Shown: one piece after another, positions 36,395 through 44,862 of the stretch
Layout of the letters: the number at the start of each line of letters is the position of its first letter
Position numbering within the stretch: the first letter of the stretch is position 1
From: Candidatus Woesearchaeota archaeon
GTDB taxonomy: Archaea > Nanobdellota > Nanobdellia > Woesearchaeales > UBA12501
Length of the DNA stretch: 64,000 bases
Direction of reading: 5' to 3'
Assembly: GCA_030651375.1 (NCBI GenBank)
Contig: JAUSFM010000011.1
Coordinates: 1-64,000 of the forward strand
The notes under the pieces: generated by a model
Database searches by the model: none
Told to the model about the DNA's origin: nothing
Seen by the model: only the letters and a program-made list of their open reading frames with translations
Program-made: the position numbers and the translations under genes

Positions 36395-36523
36395 ATGAAG
36401 GAATAAACAGAGGTTGTTTATATTCTTTTTGGAATTGATGCATGGGCAACAACAAACAATATAAACCATCCATTCTTCCGCGACGTACAAGAGAATAAAA
36501 AGAGATAGGAAAAGAGTGATACG

Positions 36524-37387
36524 ATGCACGAATACCTCAATCTCGTCCGAACCGTTCTTGAAAAAGGAGTGCGAAAGCCCAACAGAACTGGCGTTGACAC
36601 GCTGTGCTATTTCGGCGCGTTCTACAAAGTGGATTTGAGCAAGGGCTATCCACTTCTGACAACAAAGCAGATGTATTTCAACTCCATGCTTCATGAACTG
36701 CTCTGGTACTTGACGGGTGAGGAGCATATCAAAAATCTCCGCACAAAAACAAAGATATGGGATGCGTGGGCAGATGCAGATGGGCGGCTCGAAACTGCGT
36801 ACGGACGATTTTGGAGAAGATTTCCCGTACCGGAAAGGGGGCTTGATGGAGAAAACTGGGGCACCAAATGGATGTCCACCGATCCGGCAACCGGCCAGAA
36901 AACATTTGACCAAATCCAGTACGTCCTCGACACGCTCAAGGAAATAAAACAAAATCCCACCACCAGAAATTTGCGGCGCATGGTCGTGAGCGCATGGCAT
37001 CCGGGCAACGCCGCAGAAAGCAAGCTCCCACCATGCCACTACACATTCTGCTTCAATGTTATCGGCAACAAGCTCAACTGCCACCTCACCCAGCGCTCCG
37101 GTGACATCGCGCTCGGCATTCCATTCAATCTCGCCTGCTATGGGCTGATGACCATGCTCTTTGCGCAGGAAACCGGATTTGAGCCCGGCGAATTTGCCCA
37201 CACGATTGTGGACGCGCACATTTACGAGAACCACATCGACGGGCTGAAGGAACAGCTGACCCGAGAGCCGCGGGCACTGCCAAAAATTCAAGTTGCACAA
37301 AAGCCGCTCAAAGAATTGCAGTTTGAAGATTTCAAAATTGTCGATTATAATCCCCATCCAAAAATAAAATTTGACGTCGCGGTGTGA
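36524..37387 (+). CDS. thyA: thymidylate synthase ThyA
   Basis: This 287-residue enzyme methylates dUMP to dTMP using methylene-tetrahydrofolate. The catalytic cysteine is in LPPCHYTF (Cys171); RKPNRTGVDT, LLTTKQMYFNSMLHELLWYL, QRSGDIALGIPFNLACYG and VDAHIYENH are all family motifs. The E. coli type is uncommon in Archaea, most of which use ThyX. folA follows after two bases, to regenerate the dihydrofolate this reaction makes. Confidence 0.97.
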   Translation: MHEYLNLVRTVLEKGVRKPNRTGVDTLCYFGAFYKVDLSKGYPLLTTKQMYFNSMLHELLWYLTGEEHIKNLRTKTKIWDAWADADGRLETAYGRFWRRFPVPERGLDGENWGTKWMSTDPATGQKTFDQIQYVLDTLKEIKQNPTTRNLRRMVVSAWHPGNAAESKLPPCHYTFCFNVIGNKLNCHLTQRSGDIALGIPFNLACYGLMTMLFAQETGFEPGEFAHTIVDAHIYENHIDGLKEQLTREPRALPKIQVAQKPLKELQFEDFKIVDYNPHPKIKFDVAV

Positions 37388-37389
37388 TC

Positions 37390-37899
37390 ATGAACAAAAC
37401 TCCAAACCAATCAGTGAAAATAATTCTTATCGCGGCGATAGACCAAAATAATGTTATCGGCTCGGAAGGCCATCTGCCGTGGCATATTCCTGAAGATTTC
37501 AGCCACTTCAAACAAACCACGGATGGCCACACGGTAATTATGGGAAGAAAAACGTATGAATCAATCGGCAAGCCGCTGCCCAACCGGCTCAACATCGTGC
37601 TCACGCGCAATAAGGCGTTTGCGCCAACTTCGGGAGTGGTTGCCTGCACCACGCTGCGCCAGGCACTCGCTGTAGCACAGGAAAAAGGAACAAAGGTGTT
37701 TATCATCGGCGGCGCACAGGTGTATGCTGAAACAATGCCGTACGCGCACGAGATGATTCTCTCGCACATTCCCGGCACCCATAAAGGCGATGTTTTTTTC
37801 CCTGCTTGGGGCAAAGAGTGGAATATGACGAAGGAGGACACCCGGGAAAAATTCACCATTCGCACCTATGAACACGATAAACCGGCGCTCCTTGAGTAG
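37390..37899 (+). CDS. folA: dihydrofolate reductase
   Basis: This 169-residue enzyme reduces dihydrofolate with NADPH. It has GSEGHLPWHIPEDFSHFKQTT around the folate site, VIMGRKTYESIG for NADPH and VFIIGGAQVYAETM. The ATG at 37390 follows the thyA stop by two bases; a GTG two codons earlier is possible. Coupling with thyA completes the thymidylate cycle with glyA nearby. Confidence 0.96.
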   Translation: MNKTPNQSVKIILIAAIDQNNVIGSEGHLPWHIPEDFSHFKQTTDGHTVIMGRKTYESIGKPLPNRLNIVLTRNKAFAPTSGVVACTTLRQALAVAQEKGTKVFIIGGAQVYAETMPYAHEMILSHIPGTHKGDVFFPAWGKEWNMTKEDTREKFTIRTYEHDKPALLE

Positions 37900-37980
37900 C
37901 ACAAACTTTTTATAGAACAGAGGGTTTATTCTTTAAAATAGAATATCAAAAATAAAACAGCAAAAAGTTGAGGTGATTGC

Positions 37981-38238
37981 ATGGCACGAGGAACACTCAT
38001 TGAGGTTCAGTTTGCAAATGGAAAATCCCGCGGCACTATAAAACCAGTAGCAGGTGGACAGGTAGATTTCTATGACTTTCCTGGAAAACTGGCTTACGGC
38101 GCCAAGGTTGATTTTGCGGCATACAGCCACAAGGAAATGAGCAGCATACCGTTTGGCCAGCAGCGGCCAGTGGCAAAAGAGCTGAACGGTGTCGGACTCA
38201 TGATTCCGAAATCGCTGAAAAAGGTCAGAAACATTTAA
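37981..38238 (+). CDS. small beta-rich protein, unknown
   Basis: This 85-residue protein begins MARGTLIEVQFANGKSRGTI and has short alternating strands with glycine turns (KPVAGGQVDFYDFPGKL), resembling an OB/cold-shock-like small barrel. I cannot assign it to a family. A TATA box (ACTTTTTATAG, about 37904-37914) and GAGGTGAT precede the ATG. It lies between folA and glyA on the same strand. Confidence 0.65.
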   Translation: MARGTLIEVQFANGKSRGTIKPVAGGQVDFYDFPGKLAYGAKVDFAAYSHKEMSSIPFGQQRPVAKELNGVGLMIPKSLKKVRNI

Positions 38239-38314
38239 TTTTATTTAGTTTTTTCTTTCTACTTTTTTATCAGATAAAACTATTTAAACACCATGTTCTG
38301 CACATGAGCATACG

Positions 38315-39553
38315 ATGCTTGAACAGCTCAAACAACAGGACGCTGAAGTGTATGAAGCAATGGTTCAGGAGCTCGTGCGCCAGCAAAACGTCATTGAGCT
38401 GATTGCGTCAGAAAACATTGTCTCAAAAGCAGTGCTGGAAGCCACGGGCTCATGGCTTACGAATAAATATGCCGAAGGATACCCAAAAAAACGGTATTAT
38501 GGCGGCAATGAATTTGTTGATGTCACGGAACAGCTTGCCATTGACCGCGCAAAAAAATTGTTTGGCGCAGACCATGCAAATGTGCAGCCGCACGCCGGCA
38601 GCCAGGCAAACATGGAAGCGTACTTTGCACTTCTCAAGCTTGGCGACACTATTCTGTCAATGAGCCTCGACCATGGCGGCCACCTGACGCACGGCCACAA
38701 AATAAATTTTTCTGGAACTTTTTACAATTTTGTTTTTTACGGCGTTGACAAAGAAACTGAAACCATCAATTTTGATGAGGTACGAAAACAAGCGCTTCTC
38801 CACAAGCCAAAACTGATCGTGGCAGGCGCATCTGCGTATCCGCGATTCATTGATTTTAAGCCGTTCAAGGAAATTGCCGACGAGGTCGGTGCTTATTTTA
38901 TGGTTGACATGGCGCATATCGCCGGCCTGATTGCTACGAAAATTCATCCTGACCCGGTGCCGTACAGCGATGTGGTAACGACCACAACGCACAAAACCCT
39001 GCGGGGGCCAAGAGGGGCGATGATTCTCTGCAAGGAACAGCATGCCAAGGCAATTGACAAAGCGGTGTTTCCCGGTATGCAAGGCGGGCCGCTCGAACAT
39101 GTTATCGCGGCAAAAGCGGTAGCATTCGGCGAGGCGCTGAAACCGGAATTCGGGGTGTATCAAAAACAAATTGTGAAAAATGCGCAGGCACTTGCCACGA
39201 CACTGATGGACAATGGCTTCCGGCTGGTATCCGGCGGCACTGACAACCATCTCATGCTCATCGACCTTTCAAACAAAAACATCGCCGGAAAAGAAGCAGA
39301 AACAGTTCTTGATGAGGCAGGCATGTGCTGCAACAAAAATATGATTCCGTTTGACACAAAGAGCCCATTCAATCCGTCTGGCATCCGCCTCGGCACGCCC
39401 GCCATCACCAGCAGAGGCATGAAAGAGGAAGAGATGAAACAGATTGGCGAATGGATCGCGCGTGTTATTGAGCATCCAACTGATGAAGCGTTGAGAAAAA
39501 AAATACACGCTGATGTTGTTGCGTTGTGCAATCAATTTCCAATCTATACCTAA
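38315..39553 (+). CDS. glyA: serine hydroxymethyltransferase
   Basis: This 412-residue PLP enzyme converts serine and tetrahydrofolate to glycine and methylene-tetrahydrofolate, the methyl donor for ThyA. The PLP lysine is in [15 protein letters not shown] (Lys227). The N-terminal [29 protein letters not shown] and [18 protein letters not shown] blocks are classic. It closes the folate loop with thyA and folA upstream. Confidence 0.97.
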   Translation: MLEQLKQQDAEVYEAMVQELVRQQNVIELIASENIVSKAVLEATGSWLTNKYAEGYPKKRYYGGNEFVDVTEQLAIDRAKKLFGADHANVQPHAGSQANMEAYFALLKLGDTILSMSLDHGGHLTHGHKINFSGTFYNFVFYGVDKETETINFDEVRKQALLHKPKLIVAGASAYPRFIDFKPFKEIADEVGAYFMVDMAHIAGLIATKIHPDPVPYSDVVTTTTHKTLRGPRGAMILCKEQHAKAIDKAVFPGMQGGPLEHVIAAKAVAFGEALKPEFGVYQKQIVKNAQALATTLMDNGFRLVSGGTDNHLMLIDLSNKNIAGKEAETVLDEAGMCCNKNMIPFDTKSPFNPSGIRLGTPAITSRGMKEEEMKQIGEWIARVIEHPTDEALRKKIHADVVALCNQFPIYT

Positions 39554-39573
39554 CTACGTGAACAGGTGAATCT

Positions 39574-40167
39574 ATGGAACAGAGCGAAAAAGAGGCCTCA
39601 TGGTACGGAACACTGGTGCAGTTTTCTCGCCAGTACCACCATCACCGCCGGCTCCGCTATGCAGTTCATTTTATCCTTTTTCTCACCGCGATGTCCGTTT
39701 TCTTTATGTTCAAGAAATCGCTTTTTTTCCTTGTCATCTTTCTGGCAGCCAATATGATTGCAGGTATGGTGTTGCGAGGGCCGCTACGGCTCCTATTGTT
39801 TGGTGTTGAAATGGTCATGATGCCAACGGTGCTGTCGGGTATTGCATTCGGTTCGGGCGCAGGTGTGTTGACCGGCGTGGCAACTGCGGTGGTGATGCTT
39901 TTTTTTCAGGGAGCAAGCCCGCTGTTTGCGCTCGTGTTTATCCCGCTGTACGGCTTGAGCGGATTTGTTGCGGGCCAATTTCCGTCGGCAAACCTCATGG
40001 CACTGGGTATTGGCCTGTCAGTTATATACAGTGCTATCAGCAGTTTTTTTATTTTTATGATGGGCGGCAAGGTGTGGAAGTGCGGATGGTTTATCGCCAC
40101 CAACCTGGTGTGTAACGCCTTTCTTTTTGTGTCGGTGGCGCCGTGGCTGCTCAAGGCCATGACCTAA
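39574..40167 (+). CDS. multi-spanning membrane protein, ECF S-component-like, copy 1
   Basis: This 197-residue protein has a charged N terminus (about 30 residues) and five or six hydrophobic segments. It shares with the next gene FGVEMVMMPTVLSGIAFG / FGIDLTMLAAVLCGMAFG and a final MGGKVWKCGWFIATN / LGGNFMKVGAFLATN, so the two are paralogues. The topology recalls ECF transporter S-components or MreD-like proteins, but no diagnostic motif proves this. It starts 21 bases after glyA. Confidence 0.6.
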   Translation: MEQSEKEASWYGTLVQFSRQYHHHRRLRYAVHFILFLTAMSVFFMFKKSLFFLVIFLAANMIAGMVLRGPLRLLLFGVEMVMMPTVLSGIAFGSGAGVLTGVATAVVMLFFQGASPLFALVFIPLYGLSGFVAGQFPSANLMALGIGLSVIYSAISSFFIFMMGGKVWKCGWFIATNLVCNAFLFVSVAPWLLKAMT

Positions 40168-40209
40168 ACGACCTAAAAATATTTAAACGAAAAAGAGAAC
40201 AAGGAATCA

Positions 40210-40776
40210 ATGGACCTCAAGAAAATAACTGACAAAATCTGGAGCAGGAAAGATTACAAAAAAATGTTCATCATCTTTGCGCTCCTTGCGTTCGTTCTCC
40301 TTATTTTTCTGCTGAACAAGGCAGTTTTTTTTGTGCTGGCGTTTGTGCTGGTCAACACGCTCCTCGGCTTTCTGCTGTTTCCGTTCAAAGAATTTTTGTT
40401 TGGCATTGATCTAACGATGCTTGCGGCAGTGCTCTGTGGCATGGCATTCGGCTGGAAGGTCGGCCTGCTCGTCGGGCTGTTGTCAAGTGTGATGAAACTG
40501 ATTGCCCAGCAAAGTTTTTCCATCTATGGACTGGTGGTGGTGCCGTCATATGTGATTATCGGCATCGTTGCGGGCATGGTGGGAACAGGCGGAAACATTT
40601 TTACTGTCGGCCTCATCGCGATTGTGTTTCATACGTTTCTTACGACCTTTTTTTCAGTTTTCATGCTCGGCGGCAATTTCATGAAGGTGGGGGCATTCTT
40701 GGCCACCAACGTCCCCATGAACCTGTTTTTATTCTACTATTTTGCCCCGGCGCTGCTGAAGGTTATGGCAGCGTAA
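40210..40776 (+). CDS. multi-spanning membrane protein, ECF S-component-like, copy 2
   Basis: This 188-residue paralogue of the preceding protein has the same five to six helices and shared blocks around FGIDLTMLAAVLCGMAFGW and GGNFMKVGAFLATNVPMN. It has its own TATA box (AAATATTTAAAC, about 40177-40188), so the copies can be expressed separately. If these are S-components, two related substrates would be expected; folate or a precursor would fit the neighbourhood, but that is speculation. Confidence 0.6.
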   Translation: MDLKKITDKIWSRKDYKKMFIIFALLAFVLLIFLLNKAVFFVLAFVLVNTLLGFLLFPFKEFLFGIDLTMLAAVLCGMAFGWKVGLLVGLLSSVMKLIAQQSFSIYGLVVVPSYVIIGIVAGMVGTGGNIFTVGLIAIVFHTFLTTFFSVFMLGGNFMKVGAFLATNVPMNLFLFYYFAPALLKVMAA

Positions 40777-40866
40777 ACAATCGGCATGAGTGTGTAGTTT
40801 CCGCTACACCATAAGTTCTTATTTTACCAAGTATTTTTTATGCTATCACTTTACGGAGTTGAGACT

Positions 40867-41175
40867 ATGGGACTTATCGGAAAATTGGTTGGAACAGCAG
40901 TTGTCGTCGGAACTATCGGCGCAGGCGCCTATTTTTTTAGAGATTATGCAGGAAATTCGCCGGCAGTTCAGCGCTACCTCGGCAATACAAAAACGGCAGA
41001 GATGCTTGATGATGCACAGAGACAGCTGGGCAGTGAGGTCTATGACTCAACTGCTGATGCAGTGAAAGATATCACCGAGCGCCTTGGGGAATGGCGCAGT
41101 GACGTTGGCGAATCATGGCAGGACTATCGTGAGAACGCTGCCGAAGCACGACAGGTGCAGGAAGAACGACCATAA
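40867..41175 (+). CDS. membrane-anchored small protein, unknown
   Basis: This 102-residue protein (MGLIGKLVGTAVVVGTIGAG) has one N-terminal hydrophobic helix and a long acidic, probably helical tail. The hydrophobic start could be an uncleaved anchor facing the cytoplasm or outside. ATG at 40867 is chosen over one nine codons earlier. No family is recognised; the tail recalls apolipoprotein-like YtxH/CsbD proteins only in general character. Confidence 0.55.
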   Translation: MGLIGKLVGTAVVVGTIGAGAYFFRDYAGNSPAVQRYLGNTKTAEMLDDAQRQLGSEVYDSTADAVKDITERLGEWRSDVGESWQDYRENAAEARQVQEERP

Positions 41176-41282
41176 GTTTGGAGTTTGCAATACGTTGCTG
41201 AAAACTTCACGCAGCAAACTGCACACTACAAACTTCTAGAGAACCACAAACTAAATAAATCCCGCACGGCAAAAGGAAGTGC

Positions 41283-41876
41283 ATGGCGAGCGAAAAAAAC
41301 GGAATACTCATCGTCATCTACGGCGGCAACAACAGCGGCAAGACCACGCAGGCAAAACTGCTGGTTGAGGGACTAAAAAAAGAAGGCCACAACGCGACAT
41401 ACCTGAAGTATCCTATTTACGACAGCCCAACGGGCAAGCGCATTAATGGCATTCTTCGTGAGGGAAAAGAAAAAAGTATTTCTGAAAAAGAATTTCAAGA
41501 GCTGTATTACGAAAACCGCAAGGAATTCGAGCCGCAGCTGAAAAAAATGCTCAAGGAAGGGATGATTGTTGTTGCCGAAGATTATATTGGCACGAGCCTT
41601 GTATGGGGCAGTGCAAAGGGCGCCGAGTATGCGTATCTCAAAAAATTAAACGCAGACTTGGTGCAGGAAGACCTCGCGATGGTATTGGATGGCGCGCGGT
41701 TTCAGGACGCCAAAGAAAAGGGGCATATTCACGAAGAAAATGATGCGCTCATGGAAAAAGTGCTCGAGCGCCACCGCCAAATTGGCAAAGAACTGGGCTG
41801 GACATTCATCAATGCGCACCGCAAAAAAGAGGATGTGTTCAACGATATCCTTGCCGCAGTAAAAAAGAGAATGTAA
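41283..41876 (+). CDS. tmk: thymidylate kinase-like nucleoside monophosphate kinase
   Basis: This 197-residue kinase has a P-loop GGNNSGKTTQAKLLVE near the N terminus, the DR-like VVAEDYIGTSLVWGSAKG and a LID region rich in Arg/Lys. Thymidylate kinases phosphorylate dTMP to dTDP, the next step after ThyA. The usual DRY motif is EDY here, so substrate range may differ. A TATA-like AACTAAATAAATC lies about 30 bases upstream. Confidence 0.85.
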   Translation: MASEKNGILIVIYGGNNSGKTTQAKLLVEGLKKEGHNATYLKYPIYDSPTGKRINGILREGKEKSISEKEFQELYYENRKEFEPQLKKMLKEGMIVVAEDYIGTSLVWGSAKGAEYAYLKKLNADLVQEDLAMVLDGARFQDAKEKGHIHEENDALMEKVLERHRQIGKELGWTFINAHRKKEDVFNDILAAVKKRM

Positions 41877-41915
41877 AAAAAGAGTGAAAGAGAAAAGGAA
41901 TATGAAAAGAAAGTA

Positions 41916-42017
41916 TTAATGTCGGGTAGTTAAAGAAACTTCTTCAAGTTCTTCGCGGTCTTCAAAAAATGAGCCAAGGCGCTTACAATTTTTCTGTGCT
42001 TCCCAACTTGCAGTCAT
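41916..42017 (-). CDS. 33-residue small protein, unknown
   Basis: The frame encodes MTASWEAQKNCKRLGSFFE followed by an acidic segment ending in LTTRH. AGAGGTGTAC lies just before the ATG. It is acidic, with one cysteine. It lies downstream of dut on the same strand, behind an inverted repeat at 42037-42061. Too short for confident prediction; the ribosome-binding site and sensible composition support it. Confidence 0.4.
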   Translation of the reverse strand: MTASWEAQKNCKRLGSFFEDREELEEVSLTTRH

Positions 42018-42036
42018 GTGTACACCTCTTTTTTTG

Positions 42037-42061
42037 GTACATTGCAATTTGTACAATGTAC
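42037..42061. promoter_or_regulatory. GTACATTG inverted repeat before the 33-residue gene
   Basis: GTACATTG (42037-42044) and CAATGTAC (42054-42061) are perfect inverted arms, nine bases apart, with another GTAC inside. The element lies 20-44 bases before the small gene's ATG and just past the dut stop, a likely operator position. Confidence 0.45.
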
Positions 42062-42073
42062 TTCGCATTACTT

Positions 42074-42562
42074 TTAATGCATTAATACTTTTTCCTGCTG
42101 ATATTTTGTCGTAAGCGTAAATCCAGGCCCAGTGTTGTCGCTGTGGCCATAGCCGCCTTCGCCGCGCGCAGAAACGTCGAGGTCTTCAACTTCAACAAGC
42201 TCGGCAAATTCAACCTGCTTGAAAACCGCCTGCGCAATCTTGTCGCCTTTTTTGACGACGAATGGCTGTTTGCCGAGATTAATAAGAAGAACGCCGATAA
42301 GGCCGCGATAGCCGGAATCAACCGTGCCGGGTGCGTTGACAATGCTGATGCCGTGTTTTGCCGCGAGGCCTGATCGTGGGCGAATTTGACATTCGTAACC
42401 CGCTGGAATCTGGATGCGGATGCCTGCGGAGAAATGTTTGTACTCACTGGGGTTAAGAACACCGTCTTCTGCTGCATAAAGATCCATGCCAGCATCGCCG
42501 GGAAGAGAATAGTGCGGCAGGGGCAAGGTTTTGTCGACCCGATGGATTTTCACGCGCATCAT
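42074..42562 (-). CDS. dut: dUTP diphosphatase
   Basis: This 162-residue trimeric dUTPase hydrolyses dUTP to dUMP, supplying ThyA and keeping uracil out of DNA. The five family motifs are visible: AGMDLYAAED, RPRSGLAAKHGI, NAPGTVDSGYRG, INLGKQPFVVKKGDKIAQ and the C-terminal ARGEGGYGHSDNTG. ATG at 42562 or at 42559 (tandem ATGs). It is transcribed opposite to the tmk-like gene. Confidence 0.97.
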   Translation of the reverse strand: MMRVKIHRVDKTLPLPHYSLPGDAGMDLYAAEDGVLNPSEYKHFSAGIRIQIPAGYECQIRPRSGLAAKHGISIVNAPGTVDSGYRGLIGVLLINLGKQPFVVKKGDKIAQAVFKQVEFAELVEVEDLDVSARGEGGYGHSDNTGPGFTLTTKYQQEKVLMH

Positions 42563-42653
42563 GAACCCCCTTTGACAATTCGTTATGATTATTTTTGTGG
42601 AACGCGGTATTTAAAGTATGTGATAGTGGGAAATATAGTTTTTAATATATAGT

Positions 42654-43160
42654 TTACTGTTTTGTTATATCTTTTCCCGTAAACGTAAACATCGACTGCA
42701 ATTGTTCAGCTTTTATTTCTCCGGATGCAGCATCAAGCTTAACCGTGAGCGTTTTTAATCCAGCAGTCACATAGGTCACATTGTATACTTGTCCCTCGTC
42801 GATATGCTGGAGAATCACAATTTTCCGCACCGGCAGTTCCGCAGAATATTTTTCCTGCTGCAGGCGATGAATGCGCTCAAGCACGTCAGCGATGTCCAGC
42901 TTCACTGCAGCAAGGTCGAGTTTTTGGATTTTGCTGCCGGGTTTCTTGAATGCCTTTTCCGGCGCGTGCACATGAATTTTTTCGGCAATGTCAAAGGTGG
43001 TAATCTTGTCTTTTTTATTACAATACCCAACGTGCCATTTGATGTTTTCCTTGTCAACGATCATGAAGAGGTGCACGAGAAATGAGTCTTTGTCTTTGGC
43101 GCGCCATGCCTGAAATTCTTTTGACGATTCGAGCGACTCAACGACGGTTTTGACTTTCAT
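42654..43160 (-). CDS. unknown archaeal protein, PepSY-like C terminus
   Basis: This 168-residue protein starts MKVKTVVESLESSKEFQAW and is cytoplasmic by composition. Its C-terminal GLKTLTVKLDAASGEI resembles a PepSY-type turn. ATG at 43160 fits a TATA box (TTTTTATATATTC, about 43183-43195) for a leaderless transcript; earlier starts lie too near the TATA. Function unknown. It diverges from endQ. Confidence 0.65.
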   Translation of the reverse strand: MKVKTVVESLESSKEFQAWRAKDKDSFLVHLFMIVDKENIKWHVGYCNKKDKITTFDIAEKIHVHAPEKAFKKPGSKIQKLDLAAVKLDIADVLERIHRLQQEKYSAELPVRKIVILQHIDEGQVYNVTYVTAGLKTLTVKLDAASGEIKAEQLQSMFTFTGKDITKQ

Positions 43161-43243
43161 GGCATTTCCCATCCGACGAATATATAAAAAGTTTTGGGTG
43201 CACCCCAACAATCTTTTTATACCCTGCGCCGTTCTCGCATTCC

Positions 43244-44575
43244 ATGCACAACAACTCCATCATCGACCTTCACATTCACTCAAAACATTCCCGCGCGTGT
43301 TCCACTGACCTTGACCTGAAAAATCTTGAAAAATACGCGAGAATCAAAGGCGTTGACCTGCTCGGCACGGGTGACTTCACGCATCCAAAATGGATTGAGG
43401 AAATCAAAACAAGCCTGAGTGAAAATACCACGGGCAACGGCGGCGTTCTCGAATCAAAAACTGGCTTCAAATTTATTTTGTCAACAGAAATTTCCTTGAT
43501 TTACACGCACGCAAACAAGGGAAGAAAAGTGCACAATGTGGTTCTTGCGCCGAGCATCGAGGTGGCTGAACAGATTACCGAACAGCTGAAAAAACATGGC
43601 CGCGTTGATTACGACGGTAGGCCAATCTTTGGCATGAGTTGCATCCAATTCGTTGAAGAACTGCGGGAAATCAGCAAGGATATTGAAATCATCCCGGCGC
43701 ATGCATGGACGCCGTGGTTCAGCTTGTTCGGCTCGAATTCCGGCTTTGATTCAATCAAGGAATGCTTCGGCGAATACACCAAGCATATTCACGCCATCGA
43801 AACCGGGTTGAGCAGCAATCCACCAATGAATTGGAGGCTCAGCCAGCTCGACAACTTTCAGATTGTTTCGTTTTCAGACGCGCATAGCTTTTGGCCATGG
43901 CGCCTCGGCAGGGAAGCAACACTTATTGACGGCATGCCGGAAACAATCAGCTACGAAAAAATTCTCAAAGCCATCAGAACCGGCGATGGGCTTGCTGGAA
44001 CCATCGAAGTTGACCCAAACTATGGCAAGTACCACTTCGACGGCCACCGCGCGTGCAACGTCTGCATGAAGCCAGCAGAAACAAGAAAAAATAAGGGTAT
44101 CTGTCCGAAATGCAAGCGACAAATGACGATTGGTGTGCAGTACCGTGTTGAAGAGTTAGCAGACCGCCCCGAAGGGTTTATTCGGAAAAATGCGCCGCCC
44201 TTTCACTCACTCATGCCGCTTTCAGAGATTCTCGCTGCGGTGATTGGCAAGGGTTTGGCAACAAAAACAGTATTTGCTGAGTTTTATAAACTGCAGAAAG
44301 CATTTTCAACAGAGTACAATATCATTTTTAACGCCTCACGAGAAGAATTAGAGAAACACACGCACCAAAAAATTGTCGATGCAATCATTAAGAACCGAGA
44401 GGGAGCAGTATCGGTCACTCCCGGCTATGACGGGGTATATGGCATTCCCCAATTGGAAAAAGCAGAAGGTATGGGAGAAACGAAAGAAAAGAAGGAGAAA
44501 AAAGAAGCACCGAAGAAAGAAAAGAAAGAACGGAAAAAGAAGCACATGCCGCAGCGCTCGTTATCTGAATTTTGA
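43244..44575 (+). CDS. endQ: endonuclease Q (PHP-family DNA repair nuclease)
   Basis: This 443-residue protein has an N-terminal PHP metal site (IDLHIHSKHSRACS, GTGDFTHP, EIIPAHAWTPWFSLFG, FSDAHSFWPWRLG), a four-cysteine zinc module (CNVC and CPKC) near residue 280, and a Lys/Glu-rich linker ending in PQRSLSEF, a PIP-box-like tail for PCNA. This is the architecture of archaeal EndoQ, which cuts 5' of deaminated bases. A nearby dUTPase fits a theme of uracil avoidance. A TATA box (CTTTTTATACC) lies about 25 bases before the ATG. Confidence 0.88.
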   Translation: MHNNSIIDLHIHSKHSRACSTDLDLKNLEKYARIKGVDLLGTGDFTHPKWIEEIKTSLSENTTGNGGVLESKTGFKFILSTEISLIYTHANKGRKVHNVVLAPSIEVAEQITEQLKKHGRVDYDGRPIFGMSCIQFVEELREISKDIEIIPAHAWTPWFSLFGSNSGFDSIKECFGEYTKHIHAIETGLSSNPPMNWRLSQLDNFQIVSFSDAHSFWPWRLGREATLIDGMPETISYEKILKAIRTGDGLAGTIEVDPNYGKYHFDGHRACNVCMKPAETRKNKGICPKCKRQMTIGVQYRVEELADRPEGFIRKNAPPFHSLMPLSEILAAVIGKGLATKTVFAEFYKLQKAFSTEYNIIFNASREELEKHTHQKIVDAIIKNREGAVSVTPGYDGVYGIPQLEKAEGMGETKEKKEKKEAPKKEKKERKKKHMPQRSLSEF

Positions 44576-44630
44576 GCATACGAAAAAGAATAAGAAAAAA
44601 AATAAAAAAACAAAAGAATAAAACACTAAC

Positions 44631-44735
44631 TTATCGTCGTTTTCGTGTTGATTTACGCTTTGACGATTTTCGTCGTGTTGATTTTCGCGTTGTTGCTCGC
44701 CGCGTTGATTTTCTGCTTGCTTTTCGTCGCGCCAA
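44631..44735 (-). CDS. 34-residue arginine/lysine-rich protein (protamine-like)
   Basis: From a TTG start at 44735, with GAGGTGAT a few bases upstream, the frame encodes a peptide with the recurring unit RKSTRR (ARRKASRKSTRRATTRKSTRR and on to RKSTRKRR). About half the residues are Arg or Lys and most of the rest Ser or Thr. It could bind nucleic acid like histone tails or protamines, with Ser/Thr as modification sites (inference). A TATA box (CATATATAGT, about 44794-44803) lies upstream. The opposite-strand frame has no such signals. Confidence 0.6.
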   Translation of the reverse strand: MARRKASRKSTRRATTRKSTRRKSSKRKSTRKRR

Positions 44736-44862
44736 AAAAATCACCTCTTTTATTTCGATCACAGCATTGTGATAATACAATGTGTTAATTATACTATATA
44801 TGATTTTTTCTTTATAAATATTGCGTTTTTGAAAATGGTTTGCTGAAAAAAAAGAAAAGTTT

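Noticed and set aside
36395-37357. Long frame extending the HTH-CBS gene antisense through thyA
   Set aside because: It is antisense to a complete thymidylate synthase, and the true start at 36394 has its own TATA box.
44572-44772. 66-codon basic frame on the plus strand after endQ
   Set aside because: It is the complement of the RKSTRR gene, which has a TATA box and ribosome-binding site; this frame has neither.
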